Source: Flaveria trinervia (lineage: Eukaryota > Streptophyta > Magnoliopsida > Asterales > Asteraceae). Taken from it: DNA of 64,000 nucleotides. Shown here one piece after another: positions 1-10,611 of this stretch. The notes below the pieces were generated by a model, which saw nothing but the letters and a program-made list of their open reading frames with translations, made no database searches and had not been told where the DNA came from. The DNA lies in contig CM046442.1 in the NCBI GenBank assembly GCA_025506515.1, positions 60,063,376-60,127,375 on the forward strand, given 5' to 3'. How positions within the stretch are numbered: position 1 is the first letter of the stretch; every line of letters begins with the position of its first letter. The position numbers were made by a program, and so were the translations under genes.

Positions 1-345
1 TGCATCTTCAGCTGGATGATGAAGAAGGTGAGGTGTTCTTCCCAAAGGAAGCTGCAAATTATTCCTTTGAGCAGATAGGTTATGAGGGAGACTACTCTGT
101 CAAGACCTTCTAGAAAGGGAAGGTCTTATCCCAATGGAAATTCCTACTCCATGTGCTTATCCATAACTTATCAAACAAGCATGGTGGATGGGACCAGATT
201 CCTGAAGATCTCTCCTTCATTGTCCATTGATGGTTTAGGGGGTCAAGTTCAGGTATTCGCAGTTTGTTTATACTAATCTGCTTGCAAACTTGAACTACTT
301 AGAGTATTACATGTTCCCTAGATATGTTTAATACTTTCTTAACTT
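1..345 (+). pseudogene. A1 aORF, conserved N-terminal domain (partial)
   Basis: This is the decayed start of the extra ORF between pol and the 3' LTR of family A element A1; the gene begins before the window. In changing frames the DNA reads SQWKFLLHVLIHNLSNKHGG (about 120-185) and NLLANLNYLEYYMFPRYV (about 275-330). These match the pattern, remembered from Asteraceae copia post-pol ORFs, of a 'PQWKFLIHTILQCLS' block followed by an 'F-S-x-F-x-N-L-x-MYPRF-Q' block. Families B and C in this window carry the same second block. The role is unknown; the position is that of the Sirevirus env-like ORF, but no signal peptide or membrane segment is seen. Frame breaks include a TAG near 110 and a stop inside the MFPRYV block. 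Confidence 0.6.
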
Positions 346-2234
346 TGAACTGGTCTCACCGTTAAGGGGAACATGTAATATTCTTAAATTGGGACAAATG
401 AAGCCTGACATCTTTAAAATCTTGAGAAAGCCCACTGTTCGCTTCTCTGGGGTAGAAACAGCCCTGGTCCTAAAAATGTTAGATCTCATTGCTCAAGGTG
501 AGAACTTGGAAGCACTAGCTAATGCTGAACCACACCTTCTATATCCCAACCACCTCAACAGCCACAAATCACCCTCACCTACCAAAGAAAACATAAATGA
601 ACCCCTATACAGACAATTTAGTCTGTGGAGGCCCTATACACTAACCCACATATGAACAAGTGGACACTGGAGCTCCCACTTCTCCTAAGGAGCAGACCAC
701 TCCCATTACTTCAATGATTTGTGCTGAGGTCCCTCATGCTCAGCCTGATGAGCTCAAAAGCCAAACTTCTTTAAGCCATCACTCTGAGTCTCAACACTTA
801 AGTGATCAACCGTCGGGGGACAGTTACCATCCCAGCCTTTAGATCTAAACCAACCAATCCCCACCATAACTTCTATACTGATAAAGATCTAGGTTTCAGT
901 GAGTATCACGACTCTCTCTTCTTTTCCCCTACTCAAAGGGAGATGAATGCTCCTGAGTCTCCTATTTCTATCCCGCATCAGTCACCTACTACTGAGATGG
1001 ACACTTCTGAACCTATTCACGATGTCCATATGGAAGAGACTCTCACTTTTGAAAGTTATTCCATCTTTAAGACCTCAACCATGGCAACTTATCCCATTGA
1101 CATCTCAACTGAGACTGTCATTGAGCCGAGGAAAACCGACAGGCAAGAACCCAAAGCTAGTGGTGAGAGAGAGGACTTTTGTCCAATCATCTTATCCCCC
1201 AATGATTCTTCTGATGAAGATGAGGGGAATGTAAGACTAAACGTGCAAAAACTGTCTAAAACATGCACCTATTTAGTCTCCAAGGTTAGTCACCTTGAAT
1301 CTCAAGTGACTACCTTGCAGAACAGGGTCAATGATCAATAACTTGAGTTTTCATATCTTAAGGACAAACTAGCTGGGAGACCTTTAAGAAGAGCTCAACT
1401 AGGAACACAAGAACCTGTGGATGTGATTAACCTAACTCCGAACTCATCTATGCAAGTGGGTGATGCTACCAAAAAGGGAGAGAAAGTCATTACAATCACA
1501 GAACCTGGGAGTTCTTTAGAGAGTATGGACAATAAGGACTCACCATCCTCGCATGCAATTGTGCATACTCAGCAACTTCCTCAAGTTCATATTGATATAG
1601 ACTCTATAGACTCCTTAATACAGAGTCTATTTGAGGAAGGGATACCAAGGGCTATGTCATCTCCACCATCATCAAATGACATCATTGGGTAGAGGTATGA
1701 CAACAACATAAGAGCGCTTATCATTCTTAGAGTTCAAAGGAACAAAAGATCTTCAATTTTCATACCATGAACTTCTATGAAAGTCTGGATCTAGTCAGCA
1801 TGTCACTTGTCAATCCAAGCCAATCAAGACAAGCTGACAGGAGGGCTCAAAGAATCCAGGATAGGATTATTGCAGAGTTTAGCATTCGAAGAAGACTAAG
1901 ACAATCAGGCAATGCCATCGGTCAACTGGATGTTGAGGCAGACCCTAAGATTAGTTTCGTAGGGGAAACCTTGACTCAAGGCCCAGTGGCAGAACCTGAG
2001 AGCCCTGTCCCATCAACATCAACTGCTATAGTGATCCATACCCTTTTTGAGACACCTGCTGGTAAAGGTACTTCTCAACCTCTCTCTGGGCAAAGCTCAG
2101 AAGCTACATCAAGCAATGAAGGCCAAAGCTCTCTCCATCGTGAGTCACAAATGTCTATGAGTGACAAAGGGAAAAGAAAGATGACATCTGAGGAGATTGA
2201 GGAGGAGGAGAGAGAGAGAGGAAAAGGAAGCTGA
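346..2234 (+). pseudogene. A1 aORF, low-complexity and coiled-coil middle
   Basis: Ser/Thr/Pro/Glu-rich coding remnants run through three frames. The best stretch is 802-1692 in one frame, broken by a TAA at 1339-1341. It contains an acidic patch (SSDEDEG) and then a heptad-like stretch around 1240-1380 (LVSKVSHLESQVTTLQNRV and on to LKDKLAG), which should form a coiled coil. A second open stretch is 1767-2234, ending in an E/R-rich run. No enzymatic motif is visible. Family B has a comparable Pro/Ser/Thr-rich middle at 17020-18370. The layout suggests a structural or oligomerising protein; this is inference. Confidence 0.5.
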
Positions 2235-2269
2235 GGAGAGAAAGCTCCTCTTCTGGGTCTGCAAGAATT

Positions 2270-3487
2270 ATGGAAAGTGCAATCAGGGCTACCCCCAGAC
2301 CAAACACTCAGGATGATGAGTTGAGGGTAGTCAAGATCAACTACCTACAGACCAGGAACTATGACATTGACAATTTCATTTCTCTTCCCTTGGAGGAACT
2401 AAATAAATTGGTTGACATGGAAAGGTCAAAGGAGAAGAAAGTGGCAGAAGATGCAGAGCTACTTGTACAAATCAAAGAAGACAAAAGAAAGAAAAGATTG
2501 TACAAGCATGTGCCTACTCTCTCCCCAGTTCAAGAAAGTCCTGCATATGAGGATGTGGTTCCACAAGAACCTCAGGTGGATAAAGAAGAAGACATGATCA
2601 AGATGATCAACTACCTGAGTGCCACAGGCCTTTATCAGGCAGAAGTACTTCTTTCCTTATCCTATGACTATGTTGAGTTTAAGTATCTCAAACAACTTGA
2701 ACTTGGGATAGTAAAGGAAAGAAAGACAACCAAAAGAAAGCAAATGGAGGAAGCTGCTAAGTCAAAAGCCATCATCCAGAAGAGCATGAAGAAGTTTGCA
2801 GCCAGGAAGAGGATAATGAGCTTCTTGAAGCTGTATGGATTCTCCAGAAGGAGACTTGGATCCATGTCTCTATCCACTATGGATGAGCATATCAGGGTGA
2901 TCAAGCAGAAGATAAGGAGTGGAGAGTTGATTGACTTACACTCCCCTCCAAGTCAAGCTCCACCTGAAGTGGAGGTTAAGGTTGAACAACCAGAGACAAC
3001 ACAAGCTGGACCTCCTGTTGAATCTCAGCAAGCTTCATCTTCTGATCCATAGCAGGGTCAACCTTCTTCTCTTTCAAAACCTATGAGAGAGGAAGACCCA
3101 ACTGAGAAAAACATTGAAGATCAATCAGGTGTTGCAGGCCAGTATTCATAGTTAAAAATAAAAAAGAGAAAGAAAAGGATAGATTCAAAGCCAAAGCCAA
3201 AGAAGAAGAAAGTTGCATCCTTTTCTGAACCACAGGATGAGTCAGAACATCCTGAGGGTGTGCAACCAAGGGATGTTCCATCAACTCCCAACCAAGTAGC
3301 TCCTCTAGCATCAGGAAGACCTATCTTGTCCTCGACATACAAAACAAATCTGGAAAGATGGCATGTCATTAGGGATCAAGGCATTAAGGATGTATACACA
3401 TGGCAAGACATGTTCAATCTGCCTCTGCATGATCTATTTGACATGAGAAGACACTTTGAGAGTCTGAAGGATCCTGATCATCTCTGA
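2270..3487 (+). pseudogene. A1 aORF, charged C-terminal half
   Basis: A single frame covers about 405 codons with two in-frame TAGs (3050-3052 and about 3150). The first 260 codons are rich in Lys/Glu, with probable helix (EELNKLVDMERSKEKKVAED, KRKKRLYKHV). A Lys-rich run near 3170-3215 (KPKPKKKKV) could act as a nuclear localisation signal. The tail reads YKTNLERWHVIRDQGIKDVY. Families B and C also end their aORF with a basic run followed by a compact tail, so this is probably the same modular gene. The stop is followed within 75 nt by the polypurine tract, so the ORF occupies the end of the internal region. Confidence 0.55.
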
Positions 3488-3560
3488 AGAAGGGGTTGGT
3501 CATTATCCTGATGAGGACAGTTGAAATCTGAAGTCTTTAAGGTATTTTGGTAGGATCAAC

Positions 3561-3572
3561 CTAGGGGGGGTT
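3561..3572 (+). other. Polypurine tract of A1
   Basis: CTAGGGGGGG followed by TT lies directly before the TGTGGAGA start of the LTR. Plus-strand DNA synthesis of an LTR retrotransposon is primed from such a tract. Confidence 0.75.
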
Positions 3573-4381
3573 TGTGGAGATTATATGAAGAGGCTGAAGC
3601 AACCAGACATTCAAAGTCTTTCTGCATGCATGCCCATAAGTACTAAAGAAGAATGCTTTGGAAGTTTCACACAAGTAACAAAAATATTCTAAGTGTGAAA
3701 TCTTCCGAAGTGAAGACCAATATCTTCTTAAGCTAAAGATGAAGTCTTCCGAAGCTTCAGAGACAAAGTCTTCCGAAACTCAACACATGAAGATAGATTT
3801 CTTTCGAAGACTTTTAACAACATGATTTATCTGATGTACTTTTCCATAAAGCAGGACCCATTTCCGCTGCAACTCTGTAAAGTCACCAACTTACATGAGT
3901 TGGTGAAAAGGTCCATGATTTTGGTAAGTGTACATTGAGGTCTTGAGTCTGTAACTTTCTACTTCATGTAATTTATCCTTTCTGTAATAGATAAGAATGT
4001 GAGTTATGGCATGTCATAGTCATAGAGTCCAAAAGGCAATCTGCCTTTTGACTCTACAATTGATTTTGTGTTGTGTCTAATCAATTGTGTCCAGTTGGCC
4101 TTCCAAGTATGGCCGACTGTAGGATGTAATATATGTATCTCATGTTCTAGTAACTTTCCTTTATGCTTTTATAACACTTGCAATAGAACATTGAGAAAGC
4201 AATATACTGCAATCTTGAAAAACCATCTCCTTGTGTATCTTGCTCTTTTGTTCTGTCTCTTAATCACTTGTGTTCTTAGTATCTTTACTTGTTGTTAATC
4301 CAGTTCACTGTTTGATTAAGTCAAGTTACTCTCCTCTTTGTGTTATTGTGTTGTAAGTGACCACCCTTCACCGGTCCTGCA
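3573..4381 (+). repeat. 3' LTR of family A element A1
   Basis: The repeat starts TGTGGAGATTATATGAAGAG and ends CCGGTCCTGCA. It aligns over its whole length with 35407-36204, which is followed by a primer-binding site, so this copy is the 3' LTR of a different element (about 809 bp against 798 bp). Near 3690-3800 it has a cluster of the short near-palindrome CTTCCGAAG and variants. Right of 4381 lies integrase code of an unrelated minus-strand element, so this is the insertion edge of A1. Confidence 0.85.
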
Positions 4382-4800
4382 TGTATAGAAGTGGAAAACA
4401 TTTGAAAGACTTGTGACAAATTAGCAAGAGGATACATCCATAATAAAAATGTTTTGTCATCCAAGAATAAGAGGTAATACTGATGACCTCCCGCACTTGA
4501 TACGGGGGAGTTCCACAAGTTACTATGCACAATATCAAAAGGCAAATATGTAAAGGACGTTTATTTAGAAAAAAGGAAATTTAAATTGTTTCCCAAACAC
4601 ACAAGATGAACAAATAGTTTTGAAGAAAAATACAAATAATGTTTTAATGAATTTAAAGTTGAGTTCCTGGGGTGCTCGAGTTGTTGATGCCACAAATCTT
4701 GAGTGATGGAAACAAAAGCAGTTAGAGATGTATGTGACACAATGACTGAAAGGTGAGTGGGTAGAGATCCGCGGTACTATCACATCAGAGAATAGGTGTT
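4382..4800 (-). pseudogene. Element Z: GAG-pre-integrase and integrase start
   Basis: The minus strand at 4382-4545 reads PFDIVHSNLWNSPVSSAGGH, then YYLLFLDD and FLLWMYPLA. This is the start of the copia integrase core, with the first catalytic Asp represented by HSNLW (normally HSDLW), so that Asp is now Asn. Above it (4560-4800) lies the zinc-binding GAG-pre-integrase remnant with a recognisable SSCVFGKQFKFPF block. Frames change repeatedly. The rest of this older element's pol is cut off by A1 at 4381 and should lie left of the window. Confidence 0.7.
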
Positions 4801-4859
4801 CGCGTCTAGAAGTCCTTCACATTAAAACCAAATGGGTCAAATTCGATAGCAATATTATT

Positions 4860-5110
4860 ATCAGTGGTTAGTCTACGAACAAATAAAATATTTTTACTAA
4901 TATTTGGAACATGAAGAACGTTGTGAAGGGTTAAAGGTGGAAAAAGGTGGGGTAGAGTTTGATGTCACGTACCTTGGATTGGAATCTTAGATCCATTTCC
5001 AATAATAATGTTTCAAAAATGACCCTTATTAATATAAGATGCAAAGTTACCTTAGGAGTGTGTCATATGAGATGTCGCACTAGTGTCCATGTACCAATTC
5101 TGATTGGGTG
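4860..5110 (-). pseudogene. Element Z: aspartic protease remnant
   Basis: The minus strand reads NWYMDTSATSHMT, then IIIGNGSKIPIQG, then LTLHNVLHVPNISKNILFVR. This is the usual copia protease order with the active-site loop at 5076-5087. The loop is DTSA instead of DTGA, a GGT-to-AGT change, and a frameshift and stops follow. The sequence type differs from the DSG protease of the Sirevirus-like families here, so Z belongs to another copia lineage (Ale/Ivana-like; lineage is inference). Confidence 0.7.
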
Positions 5111-5553
5111 GGTGCATGGCCATGGTGTGGAATGCTTCTCGAGTTTAGTAAGGGTGTAAGTGGATTCTGAAGTTGTATAGGCCTGAGCTGGTCTGCTGCC
5201 AAGAATACCAGGTCTAGGGTTCTGTTGTGGGCTATGAGACTATTTTCCTGGGCCGTAAGGCTGAGTGGGATAGGGGCAAGGAGGTGGTGAATAGGCCCAC
5301 GTGAGTTGGTTGGGCCACTGGTTGTTGTTCCTTGGGTTGTTGTAGTTCCTAGTAGACTGTTGCGATCCACAGCCCTGACCACCATGGGACCTACCTTTGG
5401 TGATCTTGGGGTTGATGTGATAATAAACTTCAAAGGCTCTATAGTGGATACAAAAGAGTTCTTCCCAGGAGTTATAGTGCCCTCTTTACATCTCTAAGGT
5501 GAATGGAATAAAGTTTTTGATGTTGGAAACAGTAGGGTGGATTTTGTCCATGG
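5111..5553 (-). pseudogene. Element Z: internally deleted gag
   Basis: The minus strand starts near 5553 with ATG and reads HPTVSNIKNFIPFTLEM, then a stop, then SWEELFCIHYRAFEVYYHI, the N-terminal gag block of many plant copia elements. It runs directly into an Asn/Gln/Arg-rich tail (NYNNPRNNNQWPNQ) that normally follows the nucleocapsid. The central gag domain and its zinc knuckle, several hundred bases in relatives, are missing. Confidence 0.6.
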
Positions 5554-5701
5554 AGTAGTGGAACAAGGGTAGGAGGTGAAGAAAAGGGGGAGGGGGAGGT
5601 GAACAAGAATTTCCAGTAGGAACCTTAAGAAGAATATGGTTTATAGGAAGACACGTCGTCTATCAATAGAGAAGGGGAGATGGCTACAGGATAGGGTAAC
5701 C

Positions 5702-5713
5702 GGCTCGATACCA
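5702..5713 (-). other. Primer-binding site of element Z
   Basis: On the minus strand TGGTATCGAGCC differs slightly from the initiator-methionine tRNA complement TGGTATCAGAGC. It lies about 150 nt before the gag start, in the expected position. Confidence 0.6.
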
Positions 5714-5975
5714 TATAAGCTATAATATTTTATGTGTCTTCTCATTCACAATCACATCATATATATACTAGAGATTTCCTATGGTTTAGCTATTTACCAA
5801 AACTGCAGCACTGAATACAAATTATTCAGTTGCCTATAATATAATAATCTACAGCCTATAATACAACTGTGATGGATAATCTGTTCCTACAATTCTTGCT
5901 AATCACCAAATCTGATGTACAACTGTATATCTACTAACTAAGTGGTTCAATCTAAAATATTATTAATAATATTAA
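5714..5975 (-). repeat. Probable 5' LTR of element Z
   Basis: AT-rich DNA immediately upstream (minus sense) of the Z primer-binding site. No second copy is in the window, so its left (minus 5') edge is a guess based on the short LTRs usual for this kind of element and on LINE code appearing near 5985. Confidence 0.35.
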
Positions 5976-5984
5976 GAATTGAAT

Positions 5985-6130
5985 ATGAAGTTTGGTTGCG
6001 GCAATGATCATGCCCCTGGCCCAACGACTTTAACGTCAAGTTCATCAAGCTTTTGATTCTTTGAATTGTGAGTACATTGATGTTGTCCTTCACCAAATTC
6101 ATTTTCCAGCAAGATGAAAGGGTTGACTAA
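5985..6130 (+). pseudogene. LINE reverse transcriptase fragment
   Basis: With one frameshift the plus strand reads GNDHAPGP then NDFNVKFIKLLI, resembling the plant L1 RT entry block 'K-S/A-PGPDGF-x-FKFIK'. It continues to about 6130 (FTKFIF). The match is short. It lies upstream of the endonuclease fragment, the reverse of the normal LINE order. Confidence 0.4.
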
Positions 6131-6419
6131 ATATGATTTTCAATTCGACTAGTACGTAGGTGTTGGTGAATAGGCCCCTACGTTTGAATCCACATGTACT
6201 TGTGGTGTAATACAAGGCAATTCAAAAAGGACCACCAAATTAATTTAATGGCAATCCAAGAATCGTAGTTTGATGACTCTTCAAAAATCAATTTTAATAT
6301 TGTATGAAGCAATTTAAACAAGGCTATTGAATTCATTGATGCAACCATTCAGTTAGTAGGCATCATTATCTATGGATCTAGGGGTTTTAAAACCTAAGGA
6401 AGTCATTATAAATAGTAAC
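6131..6419. other. AT-rich stretch with no recognised gene
   Basis: I see no ORF, repeat or motif that I can assign. It may be decayed LINE sequence because LINE code flanks it on both sides. Confidence 0.4.
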
Positions 6420-7175
6420 TTCTTGCTTATCATGGGACTGGTATCATGGTAGGAGTTACATTAAATGTCATGTTAATGGCCCAAATGGTAAATCGCAAAA
6501 GAAACGTCTTTGGGAAGATATGCTCCAAAGCATGAATGGGTGGTTTTGGGTGATTTTAATGTTGTCTAATACCTGGAGGAATGGAAGACTTCACAATTGT
6601 GTTCATCTACCTTAGTGCACCTTAATGAGTTCATATGGAACACTGAGTATTTGTGTTATTCAAATATAGCATGGGAGGACACCAACTCACATGTCATCAA
6701 GGGGAGATAAGCTTAGAAAGATAGATGGAATCCTTGTAGCGTCTTCCTTTGTCAACAAATGGATGTTCACAACCGTGTTTGTATAGCCAAGGAAATACTC
6801 TGAGCATTGTTCAGTTACTTTAACTTCCACAATTGTGGAATTTGGCAAAAAAGACCTTGCCAGGGAAACTTAAGATGCTAAAAGAAGAAATAAAAAATGT
6901 CCGGTCAATCAAAGAGAGACGACTTGCAAACTAGAGTATGACTGGAAGTTCAACATAGAAGCCTTGGATTTTCTTGCTGACAAAAGTATCTCAACGAGGC
7001 TAAAATGGATGAAAGGATGATGTACATGAAGGATATAAAGGCAGTTGACGACTAAAAAAGAAGGGATTTAAAACAAAAGGCTATGTAAAATGGGTGGCCG
7101 AAGGTGATGAAAACACAAGCTCTTCATGGGAGGGAATTTGACATCTCACAACCAAAGGAATTTGAGGTGAAACAT
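6420..7175 (+). pseudogene. L1-type LINE endonuclease remnant
   Basis: Decayed code of a non-LTR retrotransposon. WVVLGDFNVV (6540-6566) is the apurinic endonuclease 'GDFN' motif. About 150 nt later comes KLRKIDGILVASSFVNKWMF, matching the 'SKLDRFLVS-F-x-W' block, then a SEHCSVTL segment (normally SDH). Near 7090-7120 YVKWVAEGDENT matches the block before the RT domain ('R-x-KW-x-EGDENTKFFH'). The remaining RT is absent downstream. Many stops and frameshifts show an old, dead copy. Confidence 0.65.
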
Positions 7176-7773
7176 TCCCTTGAGTTTTACATGTCATTAC
7201 CCATTTAAACATAATTTACTTAAAAATTATATTAGTTTATAAATTCTATTTCATTACATTCATTTTTTTCCAACCAAAGGCTCCTTTAGTGTTGGTTTCA
7301 CAGATTGAACATATGTGTGTAGAATATAAGTTTCAAACTAATGAACACTTAACATAACATCAAAAGAAACTCATTCACAAAAAAACTATTATAACCAGAT
7401 AATATTCATCTTCCTAAGAAATCTCATACGTCATTTTCCTTTGAAATCATGTATTAACACTGACATAATCTTTTTTAATAAATTTGATCCATTAATTCTA
7501 CATAGGAGTCTTAATCCTTTTAACGAAAATAGTTTTTCAAGTAAACTGGACATGATTACTTTGGCCCATACCAAAATGTAATTCATTTTGACATATTATC
7601 CAACCAGCATTACCCACTTATTTAGTGGTCCTCCTTAACTATTTCGTTGTTGCAAAATATCCTCAATAACCATTTTGTTCATGCAGATAGACTCATCTAG
7701 GCCTAGGGTTACCTAGAGATATCATTATAGACATGTATAAAAAAATCATTATACACAAAAAGAACTTGCTCTC
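7176..7773. other. AT-rich intergenic stretch, nothing recognised
   Basis: About 600 bp of AT-rich DNA without a usable ORF, terminal repeat or recognisable motif on either strand. Confidence 0.5.
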
Positions 7774-9750
7774 TGTGAGGCCCCATTCCCCGAATACTCA
7801 TATATTAATAATACTATAGTGGAATCATTTAATTAAAACCATTTCATATATTAATAATCGCTCTTGCAAAATAATACATCATTGTTAAAATACAAAATAT
7901 CATTTGTTGCATTAAATCACAAAAACATTATCATAATACAAAATGGATGACATCCACAACAACCCAAGTAGCTATCCCCATGCCATCATCAGCAACTCTT
8001 ACCTGACAACTAAAAAATACATAAAAGTCAGTGTTGCTGAGTGAGTTCTAGTTTCCAAAACATAATATACTTTACGTTCGTTTAAAACCGTTCTTTACAT
8101 TTATGTGCGATCATGTATCGTACGTACAAATAGATAATCTAGTTATTATCTTCTATCATCATTCATTAACTTTCATTCTTCAATGTATGTCATCGTTAGC
8201 ATTCGTTCTCATTCATTATCTTCCTTACCGTACATTTCTTACATTCATCATTATCTTTTATTTTTCATCTGGACCAATGCCATGTGTTATACCCCAAATA
8301 GCATGCACAAGTGCTAGTACTGGGCTGAAGTCTATGAAAGACTTCTAACATCATACACAAGTGCTGGCACTAGTATCGGGGCAAGAGACAAGGGTCCTAT
8401 ACAACTAGTCAATTACAAGGATTGGACCCCTATCTGCATCCTCATGGGTTAGCTAAACCACACACAGTTGAGCTAAAAACCCCTCAATGAGTTGTGAACC
8501 TCCTTTTATATTGCTTGCAAGACTTTTTGTTTGTTCATTCATTCTTCCTTATGTTCCACTTTTCATTCATCATTAATTCCCGCTTCTATTACATAATACT
8601 TTATGTTTATTGATAATAAAATACCACGTAAATCCATGGAAAAATATATCATAAGGAACATAAAGAAAACATACATAAACATACATCACATTAGCATGCA
8701 TAGCATCATCACCTATGATCATATAATCTCATATAATCACCATACATCAACCCCGGGAACATCCCAAGTCAAAGCCTAAAACTTCTTTTTTCCCAAAATT
8801 CCAAAAATAATTCTAAGTCTTAGGCGTATAGACACTATTCAAACGCATGGCCACTATACGGTTGCGTGGCCACTATCCGGGCACATGGCCTTCCAAGCGC
8901 ATAGGAACACTTAGGCGCATGGGAAACATTTAGGCGCGTGGGAAACATTTAGGCGTAGGCGCATGACCTATACTTAGTCAAGTTGGTCAACATTTTAGGC
9001 GCATGGACATTATGCATGGGCATGAGCCTTACTTATGCACATGGGCACCTAGGATGTCTATACACTATTTGGGCGCATGAGGCTTTGGGCGTTTGGGAAC
9101 GCTTAGGCAGTTTGGCAGTTGGTCTCATGGTCTACCATTCAGGTGCATGAACAACACTTATAACTAACCTCATCAGAATTCAATACCAAATCCAATTTTA
9201 ACATGTTCTAAGCTTAGTTCTAACATCCTAAGCAACCAAATCATGCTCATAACATAATCATAACCATAAATCATCCCAACCTTACACCCACCCACATTCA
9301 CACATGCAAACATAGGAGTATACATACCCAACTTCATGAAAACATTTAAACATGCATTACCAACCCCAAAATCAATTAAAACATGTAAAAATGGGGTTCT
9401 AGAACTCACCTCTTGCAACTTTCATGTATGAGTTCTTCACACCCGAATGCACTTGGAGTTCAAACACCTAGACACCCACCAAAACACACACCCAAACACA
9501 TACAAACACGTATAAGCATAAACCCAAGCAAAAATCAGCCAAGAATACTTAAAAACACCCAATTCTTACCTTGAATCAATCTTCTTCCACTACTTCAAAA
9601 ACCTCAAAATCTTCTCTTTTTCTTTCTCTCTTTAGAATTTGGCAGAAAGGTGAAAAGTGACATGGCATGGGCGGCCATGTTACTTTTGTACGAAATAATT
9701 TAAATTTTGTGATTTTTAAAGATCTAACCCTTCAACTTGGGTTGAATTGC
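7774..9750 (-). repeat. Ty3/gypsy LTR-like region, truncated at the right
   Basis: The region begins TGTGAGGCCCC and contains blocks that I remember from gypsy LTRs of Asteraceae: a 'GTTGCTGAGTGAGTTC' segment near 8030, paired 'CACAAGTGCT..ACT' segments near 8305 and 8355, and a CTTACCTTGAATC segment near 9567. From 8820 to 9140 the word GGCGCATGG recurs irregularly. No second copy is in the window. The minus strand is chosen only because gypsy pol on that strand resumes at 33478 beyond B1, which would make this the 3' LTR of the same element; strand and membership are uncertain. Confidence 0.4.
8820..9140. repeat. Irregular GGCGCATGG minisatellite
   Basis: Variants of TTAGGCGCATGGNNAC recur about every 20-40 bases, with decay products such as GCGCGTGG, GCACATGG and GCGCATGA. 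It sits inside the gypsy LTR-like region. Confidence 0.55.
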
Positions 9751-10569
9751 ATTTCTACTCTGATGAGGACAAGAAGTTGTTTGAGATTGATGCTAAAGCC
9801 CATGGAATTCTGGCCATGGCACTACCTAATGAAATCTATTCCGGGCTTATGCGTCATGAAACTGCTCATGACCTTTGGAATGCACTGAAAGAACAATTTG
9901 GTGGCACTGATGAGGTCTTAGCAAACAAGAGGGAAATCCTCGCCCACAGTATGAGACTTTGCTCATAGAAAGGGTGAGACTCTGACTCAGTAGTTTGAGC
10001 GGTTTTCATGTTTAATCTCTGAGTTGAAAATGGTTAAACATGAATATACCAAAAGCCAAATGAACCACAAATTCCTCAGATCACTGCCTGAGAGATGGGA
10101 CACATATACAATTGTCCTACGCTCCAGCGCAAATCTGGATAGTCTATCTCTCACCCAACTTCATGGGAAACTGCTTACATTTGAAAGAGAGATAGAGCAG
10201 AAAAGGAAACTGGCTTCATCTGGTAAGCTCACTGAAGACTTTGTACCAGGCAACACTGTCTTGGTTGGTCATGAGTCAGAATATGCTTCATCTGAATGCC
10301 AGTATGATGAGCATATTGATTTCTCTTCAAACACTTCTGATTCTACATTTGTGAGTGTTGATAGTCAGTTTACTAGGTGTAATATGACAATCTATGCTTC
10401 ATCATTGATGATCTCAAGGGTATTGCTGATGATGACTTAGAAGAGATGGATATTTTGAGCCAATGGCCTCGATAAATAAAGATCTCAGAAGTTATACAAA
10501 AGAACTGGAAGAAAGTTCCCAGGACTCTCTGGCAAAACCAAAGTTGGTTTTGACAAGAGTAAGTTGAGG

Positions 10570-10611
10570 TGTCACAAATGCCACAGGCTTGGACACTTTG
10601 CTAGAGAATGT
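10570..10611 (+). other. B1 gag CCHC zinc knuckle 1
   Basis: CHKCHRLGHFAREC fits C-x2-C-x4-H-x4-C, the nucleocapsid knuckle that binds element RNA. All four ligands are intact. Confidence 0.85.

Noticed and set aside
5080..5433. 117-codon minus-strand ORF as a possible host gene
   Set aside because: It is an out-of-frame reading across the Z gag tail and protease.
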